A DNA stretch of 64,000 nt from Catenulispora sp. MAP5-51 (GCF_041261205.1 NZ_JBGCCH010000039.1:1-64000), one strand, 5' to 3'; shown: positions 16,947 through 25,567, counted from the stretch's first letter. A program made the numbers and translations. Notes: generated by a model not told the origin, from the sequence alone.

Positions 16947-17665
16947 GCGACTACGAGGTCGAACACCACGAGGTGGAACATTACGAGGCCGACCACGAGG
17001 AGCCGCAGCGCCCCATCAGGGTTCTGCTGGCCGACGACCAGCCGCTGGTCCTGTCGGCGCTGCGCATGCTGCTCAACGTCACGCCCGACGTCGCCCTGGT
17101 CGGCGAGGCGGCCTCGGGGGCGCAGGCCGTCCGGATGGCCCGCGAGCTGGCGCCGGACGTGGTCGTGATGGACATCCGGATGCCCGGCATGGACGGGATC
17201 GAGGCGACCGCCCTGCTCACCGGCACCGCCGGTCCGCGGGTCATCATCCTGACGACCTTCGACGAGGACGACAACGTCTACCGCGCACTGCGCGCCGGCG
17301 CCTCCGGCTTCCTGGTCAAGGACATGGCCCTGGAGGAGATCCTCGGCGCGATCCGGGTGGTCGCCTCCGGCGACGCGCTGATCGCCCCGAGCGTCACCCG
17401 GCGCCTGATCGAGGAGTTCGCCGGCCGCCCCGACCCCGCACCGCGTCCGACCCCCCGGCTGGCCGCGATCACCGACCGCGAACGCGAGGTGCTGACCCTC
17501 GTCGGCCGCGGCCTGACCAACGCGGAGATCGCCGACCGGCTCTACATCAGCGGCGCCACGGTGAAGACACACCTGGCCCGGCTGTTCGCCAAGCTCGACG
17601 CGCACGACCGCGCGCAGCTGGTCATCGTGGCGTACGAGAGCGGGCTGGTGACGCCGTCGCGGTGA
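16943..17665 (+). CDS. NarL/LuxR-family response regulator
   Basis: The 240-residue protein has an unusual acidic, His-rich N-terminus (residues 1-22, EVEHHEVEHYEADHEEPQR) before a standard receiver domain. Acidic pocket 'LADDQ', phospho-acceptor Asp in DVVVMDIRMPGMDG, Thr in 'ILTTFDEDD' and Lys in 'GFLVKDM' are present. A LuxR helix-turn-helix follows (LTDRE-type 'ITDREREVLTLVGRGLTNAE', 'ATVKTHLARLFAKL'). It is coupled to the kinase by a 4-nt overlap. The likely target is the ABC exporter transcribed the other way. Confidence 0.92.
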   Translation: MSDYEVEHHEVEHYEADHEEPQRPIRVLLADDQPLVLSALRMLLNVTPDVALVGEAASGAQAVRMARELAPDVVVMDIRMPGMDGIEATALLTGTAGPRVIILTTFDEDDNVYRALRAGASGFLVKDMALEEILGAIRVVASGDALIAPSVTRRLIEEFAGRPDPAPRPTPRLAAITDREREVLTLVGRGLTNAEIADRLYISGATVKTHLARLFAKLDAHDRAQLVIVAYESGLVTPSR

Positions 17666-17687
17666 CCGGCCGGGCGGTATCGGTGAC

Positions 17688-18320
17688 CTACTTGGCGTCG
17701 AAGACCACTGCGATCTGACGGATGAAGGTGTTTCCGACGGCGGAGCGGAGGAGGAAGTCGGCGACGTTCGTCCGAGAGGTCGAGGGGAAGATCGGCGTCT
17801 TCTTGATGTCCTCAAGCGCGACGCTGCTGTAGCGCATGCTGTCACCGTTGTTCAACGCCCCGGGATATTCGAGCGTCCACTTCAGATCGCTGGCCTTCAG
17901 GAGCACTTCCGAGGCGGCCTTGTCCGCATAGGTCTTCCGAAGCACGGTTCGGAACAGCGGGCCCACAAGAAATGATGCCTTTGCGAGGGAGTCGCCGACT
18001 CCGAACGCGGACAGCAGGACGAATCGGTCGACGCCGGAGGTCTGCGCGGACGCGATGACCGCGCGGACCGCGTCGGTGATCAGCGTCGGGGTCTCGCCGG
18101 CCTTCTTCACCCCGAGCGTGCTGATGATCGCGTCGTGGCCCTGGGCCGCCTTCGCGATCGCGGCGGCGTCGGTGACGTCGCCGGTGACGACGTGAGCGCG
18201 CGGGTCAACGGAGGAGCCGGGCCGCCTGACGAGGGCGGTGACCTGGTGTCCCTCGTCGAGCGCCTTCTTGACGAACAGGACACCGGTGCGCCCGGTTGCT
18301 CCAAGGACAAGAAACTTCAC
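17688..18320 (-). CDS. NAD(P)H-binding atypical SDR (NmrA/SDR_a5-like)
   Basis: The start is placed at GTG 18320 (VKFLVLGATGRTGVLFVKKAL) with GAGGGA seven bases upstream; a start at 18392 would read through an operator-like repeat. The G-x-x-G-x-x-G nucleotide-binding loop and 'GDVTDAAAIAKA' fit the NAD(P)-binding atypical SDRs. 'RFVLLSAFGVGD' replaces the usual catalytic Tyr-Lys pair, so it may be a redox sensor or reductase of unknown substrate. It is divergent from a second NAD(P)-binding gene. Both promoters carry the GTCAG-N5-CTGAC motif, so they are probably co-regulated. Confidence 0.82.
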   Translation of the reverse strand: MKFLVLGATGRTGVLFVKKALDEGHQVTALVRRPGSSVDPRAHVVTGDVTDAAAIAKAAQGHDAIISTLGVKKAGETPTLITDAVRAVIASAQTSGVDRFVLLSAFGVGDSLAKASFLVGPLFRTVLRKTYADKAASEVLLKASDLKWTLEYPGALNNGDSMRYSSVALEDIKKTPIFPSTSRTNVADFLLRSAVGNTFIRQIAVVFDAK

Positions 18321-18369
18321 GATACTTCCCTCTCTGATGAGAATATAGTCAGGATTGTTTACCAATGTA

Positions 18370-18384
18370 GTCAGGTTGGCTGAC
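18370..18384. promoter_or_regulatory. GTCAG-N5-CTGAC operator, copy 1
   Basis: GTCAGGTTGGCTGAC is a perfect 5-5-5 inverted repeat inside the longer GTAGTCAGG...CTGACCA. A partial copy (TAGTCAGGATTGTTTACCA) lies just left at about 18347-18365. It sits about 50 bases upstream of the leftward gene's start. The same TAGTCAGG word precedes the marR gene at 20544. Confidence 0.6.
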
Positions 18385-18466
18385 CATGTCAAACCGAGCT
18401 CGAACGCCTGACGGTTGTCGTAGCTTGCCTCGCTGTTGCCATAAGTTCGGATGCATGACTATGGTA

Positions 18467-18481
18467 GTCAGGAAAGCTGAC
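18467..18481. promoter_or_regulatory. GTCAG-N5-CTGAC operator, copy 2
   Basis: GTCAGGAAAGCTGAC repeats copy 1 with a different spacer; the shared core is GTAGTCAGG-N3-GCTGACCA. An adjoining inverted repeat GACTA-TGG-TAGTC (18457-18469) overlaps it. It lies about 65 bases upstream of the rightward gene at 18547. Confidence 0.6.
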
Positions 18482-18546
18482 CAGTTGGATGCCAAGCAAG
18501 CACGCACTGCCGCATCCGGAGGACTGAGAGAAAAGGACCACGACCC

Positions 18547-19434
18547 ATGATTTTGATCACCGGAGCCACCGGCACCGTCGGCTCGGAAGTCATCAAAGCG
18601 CTCCTCCCCGCCCAGGCCGGCCACCTGCGGGTCCTCACCCGCGATCCTGGCGCGGTCTTTCCCGACGGCGCCCAGAAGGTCGTCGCCGACGCCGGCGGCA
18701 GCGATCTGACACCCGTTCTGGACGGTGTGCACGCGGTGTTCTCGATAACCCCCGGGCTCACCATCGCCGAGCACGATCACCGGCTCGTGGCTGCGGCACA
18801 GCGAGCGGGCGTGGAGCGGATCGTCAAGCTTTCCGTGCGCAACGTCGGGCACGACGGCACCGACCCCATCACCGCCTTGCACCGGGCCGGCGAGGAAGCG
18901 ATCCGCGACAGCGGCATCGGATGGACGTTCCTGCGTCCCACCGCGTTCATGTCCAACGCGCTCAACTGGGCGGGAATGATCGCGGCCGATCAGGTGGTGT
19001 ACGCGCCGTTCGCCGCCGGGCGGGCCGCCGTCGTCGACCCGGCGGACATCGCGGCGGTCGCCGCGGCCTGCCTCACCCAGGACGGCCACAACCACCGCGT
19101 CTACGAGCTCACCGGCCCCGAACCGCTCAGCCCCGCCGAGCAGGTGGCGCTCCTGGGCGAGGTACTGTGGCGCGACCTGCGCTACGTCGAAGCCGACCCG
19201 GCCGGGATGGTCGCGCAGATGGTGTCCTACGGCATGCCCGAGGAGCAGGCGCAGGCCGTCACCGAGTTGTTCCGTTCCACCCTGGAGCCGTACAACGCCG
19301 AGCCGACAGGCGATGTCGCCGCGGTCACCGGCCGCCCGGCGCACAGCTTCACCGACTGGGCAAAGGCCCACCGCGCCGAGTTCCCCTCCGCCGAGGCCGT
19401 CCAGGACGCCGCAACCATCGAGGAGTCACGATGA
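18547..19434 (+). CDS. NmrA-family NAD(P)-binding protein / quinone oxidoreductase-like
   Basis: The 295-residue protein starts MILITGATGTVGSEVIKALL with the G-x-x-G-x-x-G loop. The central 'RIVKLSVRNVG', then 'GIGWTFLRPTAFMSN' and 'PADIAAVAAACL' segments are typical of the NmrA/QOR2-like atypical SDRs, which bind NAD(P)H and often act on quinones or sense redox state. No classical Tyr-x-x-x-Lys is seen. An AGAGAAAAGGA Shine-Dalgarno lies upstream. The stop overlaps the start of the hemerythrin gene (ATGA). Confidence 0.87.
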   Translation: MILITGATGTVGSEVIKALLPAQAGHLRVLTRDPGAVFPDGAQKVVADAGGSDLTPVLDGVHAVFSITPGLTIAEHDHRLVAAAQRAGVERIVKLSVRNVGHDGTDPITALHRAGEEAIRDSGIGWTFLRPTAFMSNALNWAGMIAADQVVYAPFAAGRAAVVDPADIAAVAAACLTQDGHNHRVYELTGPEPLSPAEQVALLGEVLWRDLRYVEADPAGMVAQMVSYGMPEEQAQAVTELFRSTLEPYNAEPTGDVAAVTGRPAHSFTDWAKAHRAEFPSAEAVQDAATIEESR

Positions 19435-20081
19435 GCACCTCCGGGCCCCGCGTCGACACCCACGAGATGGTTCTGATCCACCGCGTCCTCCGGCGCGAGT
19501 TCGGTCAGCTGCCCCGGCTGTTCCGTTCCGCGGCCGATGACCGAGCCCGGTCCAAAGTCATCGGCGCGCATGCCCGCGAGATGTTGGACTTCCTCCACAC
19601 GCACCACACCGGCGAGGACGAACTGCTCTTCCCCTTGCTGCGTGACCGAGCCGCGCTCGACCCGGAGCTGATGGACCGGATGGACGCCCAGCACATGCAG
19701 GTCGACGATGCTGTCAGGGCTCTCGAAGCGGAACTGCCGGCGTGGACCACGAACGCTGACGCCGACACCGGCGAGCGGATGGCGACCCGCGTCGAAGCAA
19801 CGATGCCGACGCTGATCGCCCACCTGGCCGAGGAGGAGCAGAAACTGCTTCCGATCGTCTCCGTCACGGTGACGCAAAGCGAATGGGACGCGCTCGCCAA
19901 GCACGGCATGAGCGCGATTCCGCTCACGCGGCGCCTGATCATCCTCGGCCACATCACCGAGGAGGCCAGTGACGCCGAACGGCGGAAGTTCATGCAGGTC
20001 GTTCCGGCCCCGGCCCGTCTGGCCTACAAGGTGATCGGCCACCGCCGGTTCGCCCGCGAGACCATCGCGATCCGCGGCTGA
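19431..20081 (+). CDS. Hemerythrin HHE-domain protein
   Basis: ATG 19431 gives 216 residues. The four-helix hemerythrin domain (residues about 10-150) holds the di-iron ligands: His in 'MVLIHRVLRRE', H-x-x-x-E in 'HTHHTGEDELLFPLL', His in 'DAQHMQVDD' and H-x-x-x-E in 'LIAHLAEEEQKLLP'. These proteins bind oxygen or NO, or sense redox state. The C-terminal 60 residues (LTRRLIILGHITEEAS onward) are a conserved extension in actinobacterial versions. It is coupled to the NmrA gene, so the pair may form a redox-response unit controlled by the nearby MarR. Confidence 0.9.
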   Translation: MSTSGPRVDTHEMVLIHRVLRREFGQLPRLFRSAADDRARSKVIGAHAREMLDFLHTHHTGEDELLFPLLRDRAALDPELMDRMDAQHMQVDDAVRALEAELPAWTTNADADTGERMATRVEATMPTLIAHLAEEEQKLLPIVSVTVTQSEWDALAKHGMSAIPLTRRLIILGHITEEASDAERRKFMQVVPAPARLAYKVIGHRRFARETIAIRG

Positions 20082-20103
20082 CCGACGGGCGGGATCGGAT
20101 CCA

Positions 20104-20544
20104 TCAAGCGTACGGGTCGGTGATCTCGCGGAGTTGATCGAGGATCTGATGCAGCAGCGTGAAGTTGCGGGTGCCGAGGTAGGTCTCCCACTCCGCGTAG
20201 ATCTCATCGAGCGTGGCCATGGCCACCGCGACCGCTCGCCGGCCGCGTTCCTCGATCACGATCAGCCGGGCCCGACCGTCCGTCGGGTCGGGGATCCGGC
20301 GGACGTAGCCCAGGTGTTCGAGCTGGTCAACCATCGCGCTGGCGCTCTGCTTGGTCATCTGCGCCTGGTCGGCGAGGTCTTTGAGGCGCGAGCCGTCCGG
20401 GGCGACGCGCTGGAAGACCCGGCACTGGGCGAGCGTCCAGTCGTCGAACCCGGCATCCTGCAGGGCCCGGAAGAGCCGGTCCTCGGTGTACCGGTACGGG
20501 ATGAACAACGACACCCCCAGGTCAACCCGTCGTCCGTCGTCCAT
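20104..20544 (-). CDS. MarR-family transcriptional regulator
   Basis: The 146-residue protein has a wHTH core (LKDLADQAQMTKQSASAMVDQLEHLGYVRR), wing D-P-T-D-G-R-A-R-L-I, and terminal dimer helices. It is convergent with the hemerythrin gene. The word TAGTCAGG, found in both operators at 18370 and 18467, also occurs at 20571-20578, 27 bases upstream of this start. The simplest reading is that this MarR represses itself and both divergent units at 18.3-18.5 kb. No Cys is placed as in OhrR/MgrA, so the inducer is open. Confidence 0.88.
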   Translation of the reverse strand: MDDGRRVDLGVSLFIPYRYTEDRLFRALQDAGFDDWTLAQCRVFQRVAPDGSRLKDLADQAQMTKQSASAMVDQLEHLGYVRRIPDPTDGRARLIVIEERGRRAVAVAMATLDEIYAEWETYLGTRNFTLLHQILDQLREITDPYA

Positions 20545-20570
20545 GCCGCCCTCGGCTCCGTCGCTCCAAC

Positions 20571-20600
20571 TAGTCAGGCATCGTTACTACCGTCAGTATA
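20571..20600. promoter_or_regulatory. TAGTCAGG motif upstream of marR
   Basis: TAGTCAGG at 20571-20578, followed by GTTACTAC and CGTCAG, is less symmetrical than the copies at 18370 and 18467 but has the same half-site. Its place just upstream of the regulator start fits an autoregulatory site. Confidence 0.45.
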
Positions 20601-20943
20601 TGGCAGCGCTGAAAGGCGCTCCGCGGGTCACGTCAGCCGCCCTGGGTTCCCCCGCCTCGATGTTCAGACCCGTGCCGGCATGGAGGAACCGCGTGTAGAG
20701 CGACACAGGGACGGAAACGATCCGCACACGGCGCACCTGAACACCGCGGCTGGTCGCCCCAGCCACGGCACCAAACCAGCCCGCCCGCCGAGTTCGCTCC
20801 TCGTCCGTCGCCCTCGGACCACCGCCGGCAGCCTGCCACGCCGCCCACGCCTCAGCCTCGGTAGCCACACCGTAGGCGTCACGCATCTCCATGTGTACGG
20901 CCGACGACCTGGCCTCGTGTAAGTGCTCCCGGATCAGCGTCAC
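20593..20943 (-). CDS. DUF6879-like protein, C-terminally truncated
   Basis: GTG 20943 with GGGAGAG upstream. 'AVHMEMRDAYG', then 'GVQVRRVRIVSVPVSLYTRF' and 'GLNIEAGE' match the conserved core of DUF6879 proteins of actinomycetes, which commonly sit beside XRE/DUF5753 regulators. The family normally ends with a V-R-W-L-P-R-like strand just after A-G-E. Here that strand is missing and an unrelated tail (PRAADVTRGAPFSAAIY) runs to a stop close to the marR promoter. It is thus probably a 3'-truncated, non-functional copy. No partner regulator is present. Confidence 0.5.
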   Translation of the reverse strand: MTLIREHLHEARSSAVHMEMRDAYGVATEAEAWAAWQAAGGGPRATDEERTRRAGWFGAVAGATSRGVQVRRVRIVSVPVSLYTRFLHAGTGLNIEAGEPRAADVTRGAPFSAAIY

Positions 20944-21500
20944 CGGTGGTCTCTCCCTTGGGCTTCAGAGTTGAGCGAGGAACTGACGCATCCGTGCGGG
21001 AACCCGAATGACCGTCTCGTGCGGCGGGACGTCAGTGGCGTGCCCCGGGGACCGGCCCCGCCTCAGCACAGCCGACCAACGTCACGGCGTCAGCGCGGAT
21101 CCCCGTGTTCGTCGCAGTCATCACCATCGTGGTCGCTGCGATGCCGGAGCCACGTAGGGCCCGACGAAACCGTTCGCAGCAACGCTGATCGCGTGACGGT
21201 CTCCTGCCGTTCAGCCGCCGAAAGGGATCGACAGATCGGAGTTCTTGGTTTCCGCGCCTGAGCATGACGACGCGGCTTGCCATTCTCCACTTGCCGTCCT
21301 GCGCGTGCGTTCGCGACACTGCGCTTCACGCGTCAAGCAGGTCTACGACATTGGTCGCATCCGCCGACGGCCCCTCAGACACTGCTCTGAGCGCGTTTGC
21401 GGTCACCCTCCTGACGGAACCTGCGGCGGGGGCGCGTATGAGGAGATCGCGCGCGACAGCTGGCGTGCTGACCCGGGTCTGGAGCACTGCCACTGCATGT
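20944..21500. other. Intergenic stretch without a supportable gene
   Basis: About 560 bases between the truncated DUF6879 gene and the SpoIIE phosphatase. All six frames give only low-similarity open frames with irregular codon use. No transposase motif, tRNA-like fold or strong hairpin was noticed. It probably holds decayed accessory sequence. Confidence 0.5.
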
Positions 21501-22634
21501 TCAGGCCGCCGGTTCGGGTCCGTTCGATACCGAGGTCCGTCGGATCGCCACCAGCGCGGCGTCGTCGTCACGCTGGCCGCCCGTATATGCCAGCAGATCC
21601 CGGCGGAGGTGGTTCACCAAGGCCTCGGGAGCCGCGTCCGCCCAGTGTGCCGCGCGTTCAGCCAGGGGGTAGAAGGTGCCGGTGGAGTCGCGCGCCTCGG
21701 TGACTCCGTCGGTGTGGAGCAGCAGGGTTTCGTCGACGTCGAACGGGATGGTCACGGTGAAGACGGGACTGAGGGTCAGGGCCTGCAGGCCCAGTGGCGG
21801 AGCGGCCTCCTCGCCGCCCACCACCACGGCCTCGCCGTGCCGCAGTCGCAGCGGCGACGGATGGCCGCAGTTGGTCAGATACGCCAGCGGCTCGTCGTCG
21901 GGGAACTCCAGCAGCAGCGCGGTGATGAAGTGCTCCCCGGTCTCGTCGCCGGACGCGGCGAAGTCGAGCAGGTAGCGCTGGACGTGCCGGTCCAGGACAC
22001 CAGCCAGTTCGGTCAGGTCAACCGCGCGCGCGGCGACCAGGCGGAACGCGCTGAGCAGCAGGGCCGCCTCGCCGACCGCGGCCAAGCCCTTGCCGCGCAC
22101 GTCGCCGATCAGCAGCCGCGTCGCATGCGGGGTGCGGGTGGCGGTGTACAGGTCGCCGCCGATCTGCGCCTCGTCCACGGCGGCCAGGTAGGTGCTGGCG
22201 ATGTGCAACGGCCCGATGCGGTCCGGCAACGGTCGGAGCAACGCCCGCTGCGCGGTTTCGGCCACAGATCTGACCTGCGCGAGCTGGCGGGCGCGGCGCT
22301 CGCGGACGACCGTGAAGACGACGATCAGGACCGTCAGCACGGTCAGCGCGATGATCTGGGCGATGTGGTTGCTGGTGGCGAGCCCGCCGTGGAACACGGC
22401 GATCACCACCTGCGCCGCCACGGCGAGGGCGCCGATCCCGGCCGTCGCCAGGGCGCCGGCCAGGGACGGCGCCAGCGCGGGCGCTATGACCAGGAGCGGG
22501 CCCAGGTGGATGTCGGTGGGAGACCGGAGGTCGACCGTCGCGATCACCACGATGAGCACGACGGGGAGCAGCAACAGCACCCGGCTGCGCTGCCCCGGCC
22601 AGTCGTCGTCGGTCCACCGGGAGCGGACGCCCAT
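21501..22634 (-). CDS. Membrane PP2C-type phosphatase (SpoIIE/RsbU family)
   Basis: The 377-residue protein has three to four TM helices (residues about 18-105), then a short linker helix and a SpoIIE phosphatase domain. Metal-binding Asp residues are seen in 'QIGGDLYTATRTP', 'IGDVRGKGLAA' and 'LLLHTDGVTEARD', and near the end in 'GGQRDDDAALVAIR'. Such enzymes dephosphorylate STAS anti-anti-sigma factors in partner-switching networks. No PAS or GAF sensor is present, so the membrane part may be the sensor. The STAS and HATPase proteins at 38.2 and 40.9 kb are possible partners, but no operon links them. Confidence 0.88.
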   Translation of the reverse strand: MGVRSRWTDDDWPGQRSRVLLLLPVVLIVVIATVDLRSPTDIHLGPLLVIAPALAPSLAGALATAGIGALAVAAQVVIAVFHGGLATSNHIAQIIALTVLTVLIVVFTVVRERRARQLAQVRSVAETAQRALLRPLPDRIGPLHIASTYLAAVDEAQIGGDLYTATRTPHATRLLIGDVRGKGLAAVGEAALLLSAFRLVAARAVDLTELAGVLDRHVQRYLLDFAASGDETGEHFITALLLEFPDDEPLAYLTNCGHPSPLRLRHGEAVVVGGEEAAPPLGLQALTLSPVFTVTIPFDVDETLLLHTDGVTEARDSTGTFYPLAERAAHWADAAPEALVNHLRRDLLAYTGGQRDDDAALVAIRRTSVSNGPEPAA

Positions 22635-22951
22635 GGTTCAAATGTGCTCTGAACCTGGGCCCCGCGCATGTGCGCCGCCGCTGGACAGCCGGTCTTCCAC
22701 TCGGCCGAGCCTCACCCGCGCGGCGGCGCGCGGGAGGTAGAGCCGGCAGAACCGGAACACAGGTGGACTGGAGGCGACCCCCAAGATCGTTCACTCTTCA
22801 ACGAGGCCGTCCGCCCGCCGCTCTATCCGCTCCAGTAGTTTGCGAAATTCCTCGTTGGCGGGTCGCTCCACGAGGGCTACAACCGGAGGACCAGGACAGA
22901 TATTTTCTGACCTGGTCTTCTTGCGTTATCGGGACGCGTCCTTCTTAAGTG

Positions 22952-23008
22952 CAAGGCCTCCGGCGAAGTTCGTGGGTGTCTACTCCACACGAGCAACCGG
23001 AGGCCTTG
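22952..23008. repeat. 12-bp perfect inverted repeat, IS-associated hairpin
   Basis: CAAGGCCTCCGG (22952-22963) and CCGGAGGCCTTG (22997-23008) are perfect complements around a 33-nt loop. It stands immediately before a decayed IS5-type reading frame, so it is probably the leader hairpin or an end of that element rather than a host terminator (no T-run). Confidence 0.55.
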
Positions 23009-23183
23009 TGGCTTCTTTGTACGCGCTCGACGCCACGTGGCCACGCGTCATGTGGTCCCGGTGCCGGTCTGGATGGCCGGCCACGGCGGGCGGCCGGAGG
23101 GCTACCGCCACCGGGAAATGATCGATGCAGTGCTCTACCTGGTCGACAACGGCACGACCCACAGGCATAGGCTGAAGTCGTGA
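23009..23183 (+). pseudogene. IS5-family transposase N-terminal fragment
   Basis: The frame reading VPVWMAGHGGRPEGYRHREM and then IDAVLYLVDNGT matches the N-terminal 'GGRP-x-x-x-x-R-x-x-x-D-A-x-x-Y-x-x-x-N-G' region of IS5/IS4-type transposases. It then loses similarity and ends in TGA 23181-23183, overlapping the GTG start of the AAA gene. The catalytic part is absent. The insertion or deletion thus came to rest exactly at the 5' end of the next gene and may supply its promoter. Confidence 0.6.
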
Positions 23184-25567
23184 ACCTGGTCGGGCGCGAT
23201 CGCGAGATAGACGTGCTCAGTGGGCTGTTAGAGCGAGCGGCGCGGGGTGCGGGCTCCTTCCTCGTGGTACGGGGCGCGCCAGGGGCGGGGAAGACGGCGC
23301 TGGCGGATGCCGTCGCGACGGATGCACGACGGCGGGGCTTCGAGGTCCTGCAGATCGCGGCTGGTCCGTCAGGGTCCGGTCGGCTGCTGTGGGCGCGGTT
23401 GCTGCGTGACGCGGGTGGGACGCCGGAGGACGAGCGGCGGTTGCTGGAGCCGTCGGGGCCGCTCGATGTCGACGAGGCTGTAAGGGGGCTGGTGTCCTCG
23501 ATCCCGCGTCTGATCGTCGTCGACGATCTGGACGAGGCGGGGCCGGAGGCGGTCGGGGTACTGCCGTTCCTGGCCTCCCGGTTGGCCGGGAGCGCGACAA
23601 GCGTCGTGGTCACCTGCGGCACGTCGATCGAGCCCGGGCCGGTGCTGCACCTCGGACCGCTGAGTGAGGCAGATCTCGGGACGCTCACCGAGGAGCAGCG
23701 CACCGACGTGCGGCAGGCGCTGTGGCTCGCCGCTTCTGGACTGCCCGGCCCGGCCCTGCAGCTGGCGGCGAGGGTGGCCGGAGCGAGCCCCGGCACGGAC
23801 CCCGTCGCCGTTCTGGCCCTGAACGCCCCCGCTCAAGCGGAGTTCCTCATAGGCGACCCGCCATTGGTCCGCCTGTTGGAGACCGCCGCGGACCGAGATC
23901 TGCCGGCCGTGCTCCGAGCCCGGGTCCTGGCCCGGCTCGCCCGGGAACTCCTCGCCGAGCCCCGTACCGGCCCGCGTCGCCGCGAGCTGGTGGACGAGGC
24001 ACTCGCGCTGGCCCGGGCCGGCGGCGAACCGGGGGTGCTGGCAGAGGTGCTGGACGCGCGGCTGCACGCGTTGTGGGACCCGGCCGCCTCGGCGGACCGG
24101 CTGGCCGCGGCGTCGGAGATCATCGAGCTCGCCCGCGCCGCCGGTGACGGCGAACGGGAACGCCGCGGCCTGTTCTGGCGATTCATGGCCCTGATGGAGC
24201 TCGGCCGGGTCGCTGATGCCGAAGCGACCCTCGCGGTGTTCGCGCGCGCCGCGGAGCTGGCCGGTGACGCCCACGCGGTCGTCATGGCCTCGGCCCGGCA
24301 CGCGATGCTCGCCGTCCTGCGCGGTCGCTTCGACCTGGGCCGCCGCCTCGCGGAGCAGGTCGGTGCCGCCGGCCGCGCCGCCGGGCTGCCGGATGCCGAA
24401 GCGCTGGCCGGGACGCTCCGCGCCATGATCGGCATGGAGCGGGGAACGCTGCGGGAAGGGGCCGCGATGGCCGACGCGATGCTCGCCGTCGCCCGGACCC
24501 GCCCCGGCCACTTCTACGAGGCGACCGCCGCCACGGTGCTGGCCGTCTTCGGTCAGACGCACGAAGCCACGGCCGAGTCGCAGCGGGTGCTGCCGGACGT
24601 GCTGGCCGGCTCCGGACCGCGCTGGCTGGGTTCGGTCTGCGGGCTGGCTCTGGTCGCGGCGGCCGCCCACGACCACGAGGCGGCGACGCAGCTCTACCGG
24701 GTGCTCGCCCCGTATCGCGGGCTGCTGGTCGTCCAGGGCGGTGCGGCCTTCGTCCTCGGCCCGGCCGGCCACTACCTGGGGCTGCTGGCAGCCGAGGCCG
24801 GCCACTGGGACGAGGCCGTCGAGCTGCAGACGGAGGCGGCCGCGATGTGCGAGCGCATCGGTGCCCTGCCCGCGCTGGCCCACGCGCGGTCCGCGCTCGC
24901 CGACGCGCTCGTCTCCCGGGGCCGTGCGGGCGATCGCGAGGCGGCAGAGGTACTGCGTCAGCAGGTACGGAACGCGGCCGAACGGCTGGGAATGACTGTG
25001 TTCCTGGCGTCACTCCCTTCGGCGGCCGATCGCTGGCGGCTCCGCCAGGACGGCGAGGACTGGCAGCTCGACGCCGACGGTGAGCGCGTCCGCCTACGCG
25101 ACAGCCGGGGCCTGCACTACCTCCGCGCGCTGCTGGCCGCACCGGGTCAGGAGATCGCGGCGCTCGACCTGGTGGCCGGTGGGCCCGGGGTCACGGCCAC
25201 GTCGGCCGGGCCGGTCATCGACGTCCAGGCCCGGGCTCAGTATCGGCGCCGACTGGAAACGATCGCGACGGAACTCGACGCCGCCGACCGCAGCGGCGAC
25301 ACCGTCCGCGCCGAGAGCCTGCACCACGAACGCCGCCTGCTCCTCGACGAACTGCGCCGGGCGACCGGTCTCGGCGGCCGGAGCCGGTTCGCCTCACCCG
25401 AAGCCGAGCGGGCCCGGGTCAACGCCACCCGCACCCTGCGCTCGGTGCTCGACCGGATCGGCCGGGTCGCGCCGAAGGCCGGCGCCCACCTGGACGCGTC
25501 CGTCCGCACGGGGCAGCGCTGCCGCTACGAACCAGGGCCGGGCGGACCGTCCGGTTGGGACGTGTGA
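23180..25567 (+). CDS. AAA/NB-ARC-like ATPase with TPR region and C-terminal winged-helix-like domain
   Basis: A 795-residue protein. Residues 1-200 form an AAA_16 ATPase: 'NLVGRDREIDVLSGLLERA', Walker A 'GAPGAGKT' (about 32-39) and Walker B 'PRLIVVDDLDEAG'. Residues about 240-620 are Ala/Leu-rich helical repeats of TPR type. From about 625, 'WRLRQDGEDWQLDADGERVR', 'LRDSRGLHYLRALLAAPG' and 'EIAALDLVAGG' form a domain seen in many actinobacterial signalling ATPases, followed by a coiled coil (YRRRLETIATELDAADRSGD). No LuxR HTH ends the protein. Likely a STAND-type signal-transducing regulator; ligand and target unknown. The start overlaps an IS fragment's stop. Confidence 0.75.
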   Translation: MNLVGRDREIDVLSGLLERAARGAGSFLVVRGAPGAGKTALADAVATDARRRGFEVLQIAAGPSGSGRLLWARLLRDAGGTPEDERRLLEPSGPLDVDEAVRGLVSSIPRLIVVDDLDEAGPEAVGVLPFLASRLAGSATSVVVTCGTSIEPGPVLHLGPLSEADLGTLTEEQRTDVRQALWLAASGLPGPALQLAARVAGASPGTDPVAVLALNAPAQAEFLIGDPPLVRLLETAADRDLPAVLRARVLARLARELLAEPRTGPRRRELVDEALALARAGGEPGVLAEVLDARLHALWDPAASADRLAAASEIIELARAAGDGERERRGLFWRFMALMELGRVADAEATLAVFARAAELAGDAHAVVMASARHAMLAVLRGRFDLGRRLAEQVGAAGRAAGLPDAEALAGTLRAMIGMERGTLREGAAMADAMLAVARTRPGHFYEATAATVLAVFGQTHEATAESQRVLPDVLAGSGPRWLGSVCGLALVAAAAHDHEAATQLYRVLAPYRGLLVVQGGAAFVLGPAGHYLGLLAAEAGHWDEAVELQTEAAAMCERIGALPALAHARSALADALVSRGRAGDREAAEVLRQQVRNAAERLGMTVFLASLPSAADRWRLRQDGEDWQLDADGERVRLRDSRGLHYLRALLAAPGQEIAALDLVAGGPGVTATSAGPVIDVQARAQYRRRLETIATELDAADRSGDTVRAESLHHERRLLLDELRRATGLGGRSRFASPEAERARVNATRTLRSVLDRIGRVAPKAGAHLDASVRTGQRCRYEPGPGGPSGWDV

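Noticed and set aside
14803-17665. Biosynthetic gene cluster around the ABC exporter
   Set aside because: No polyketide, peptide, terpene or lanthipeptide biosynthetic gene lies nearby, so an export/resistance unit is the better description.
20944-21320. Small open frames upstream of the DUF6879-like gene as its usual XRE partner
   Set aside because: None shows a helix-turn-helix or DUF5753-like sequence.
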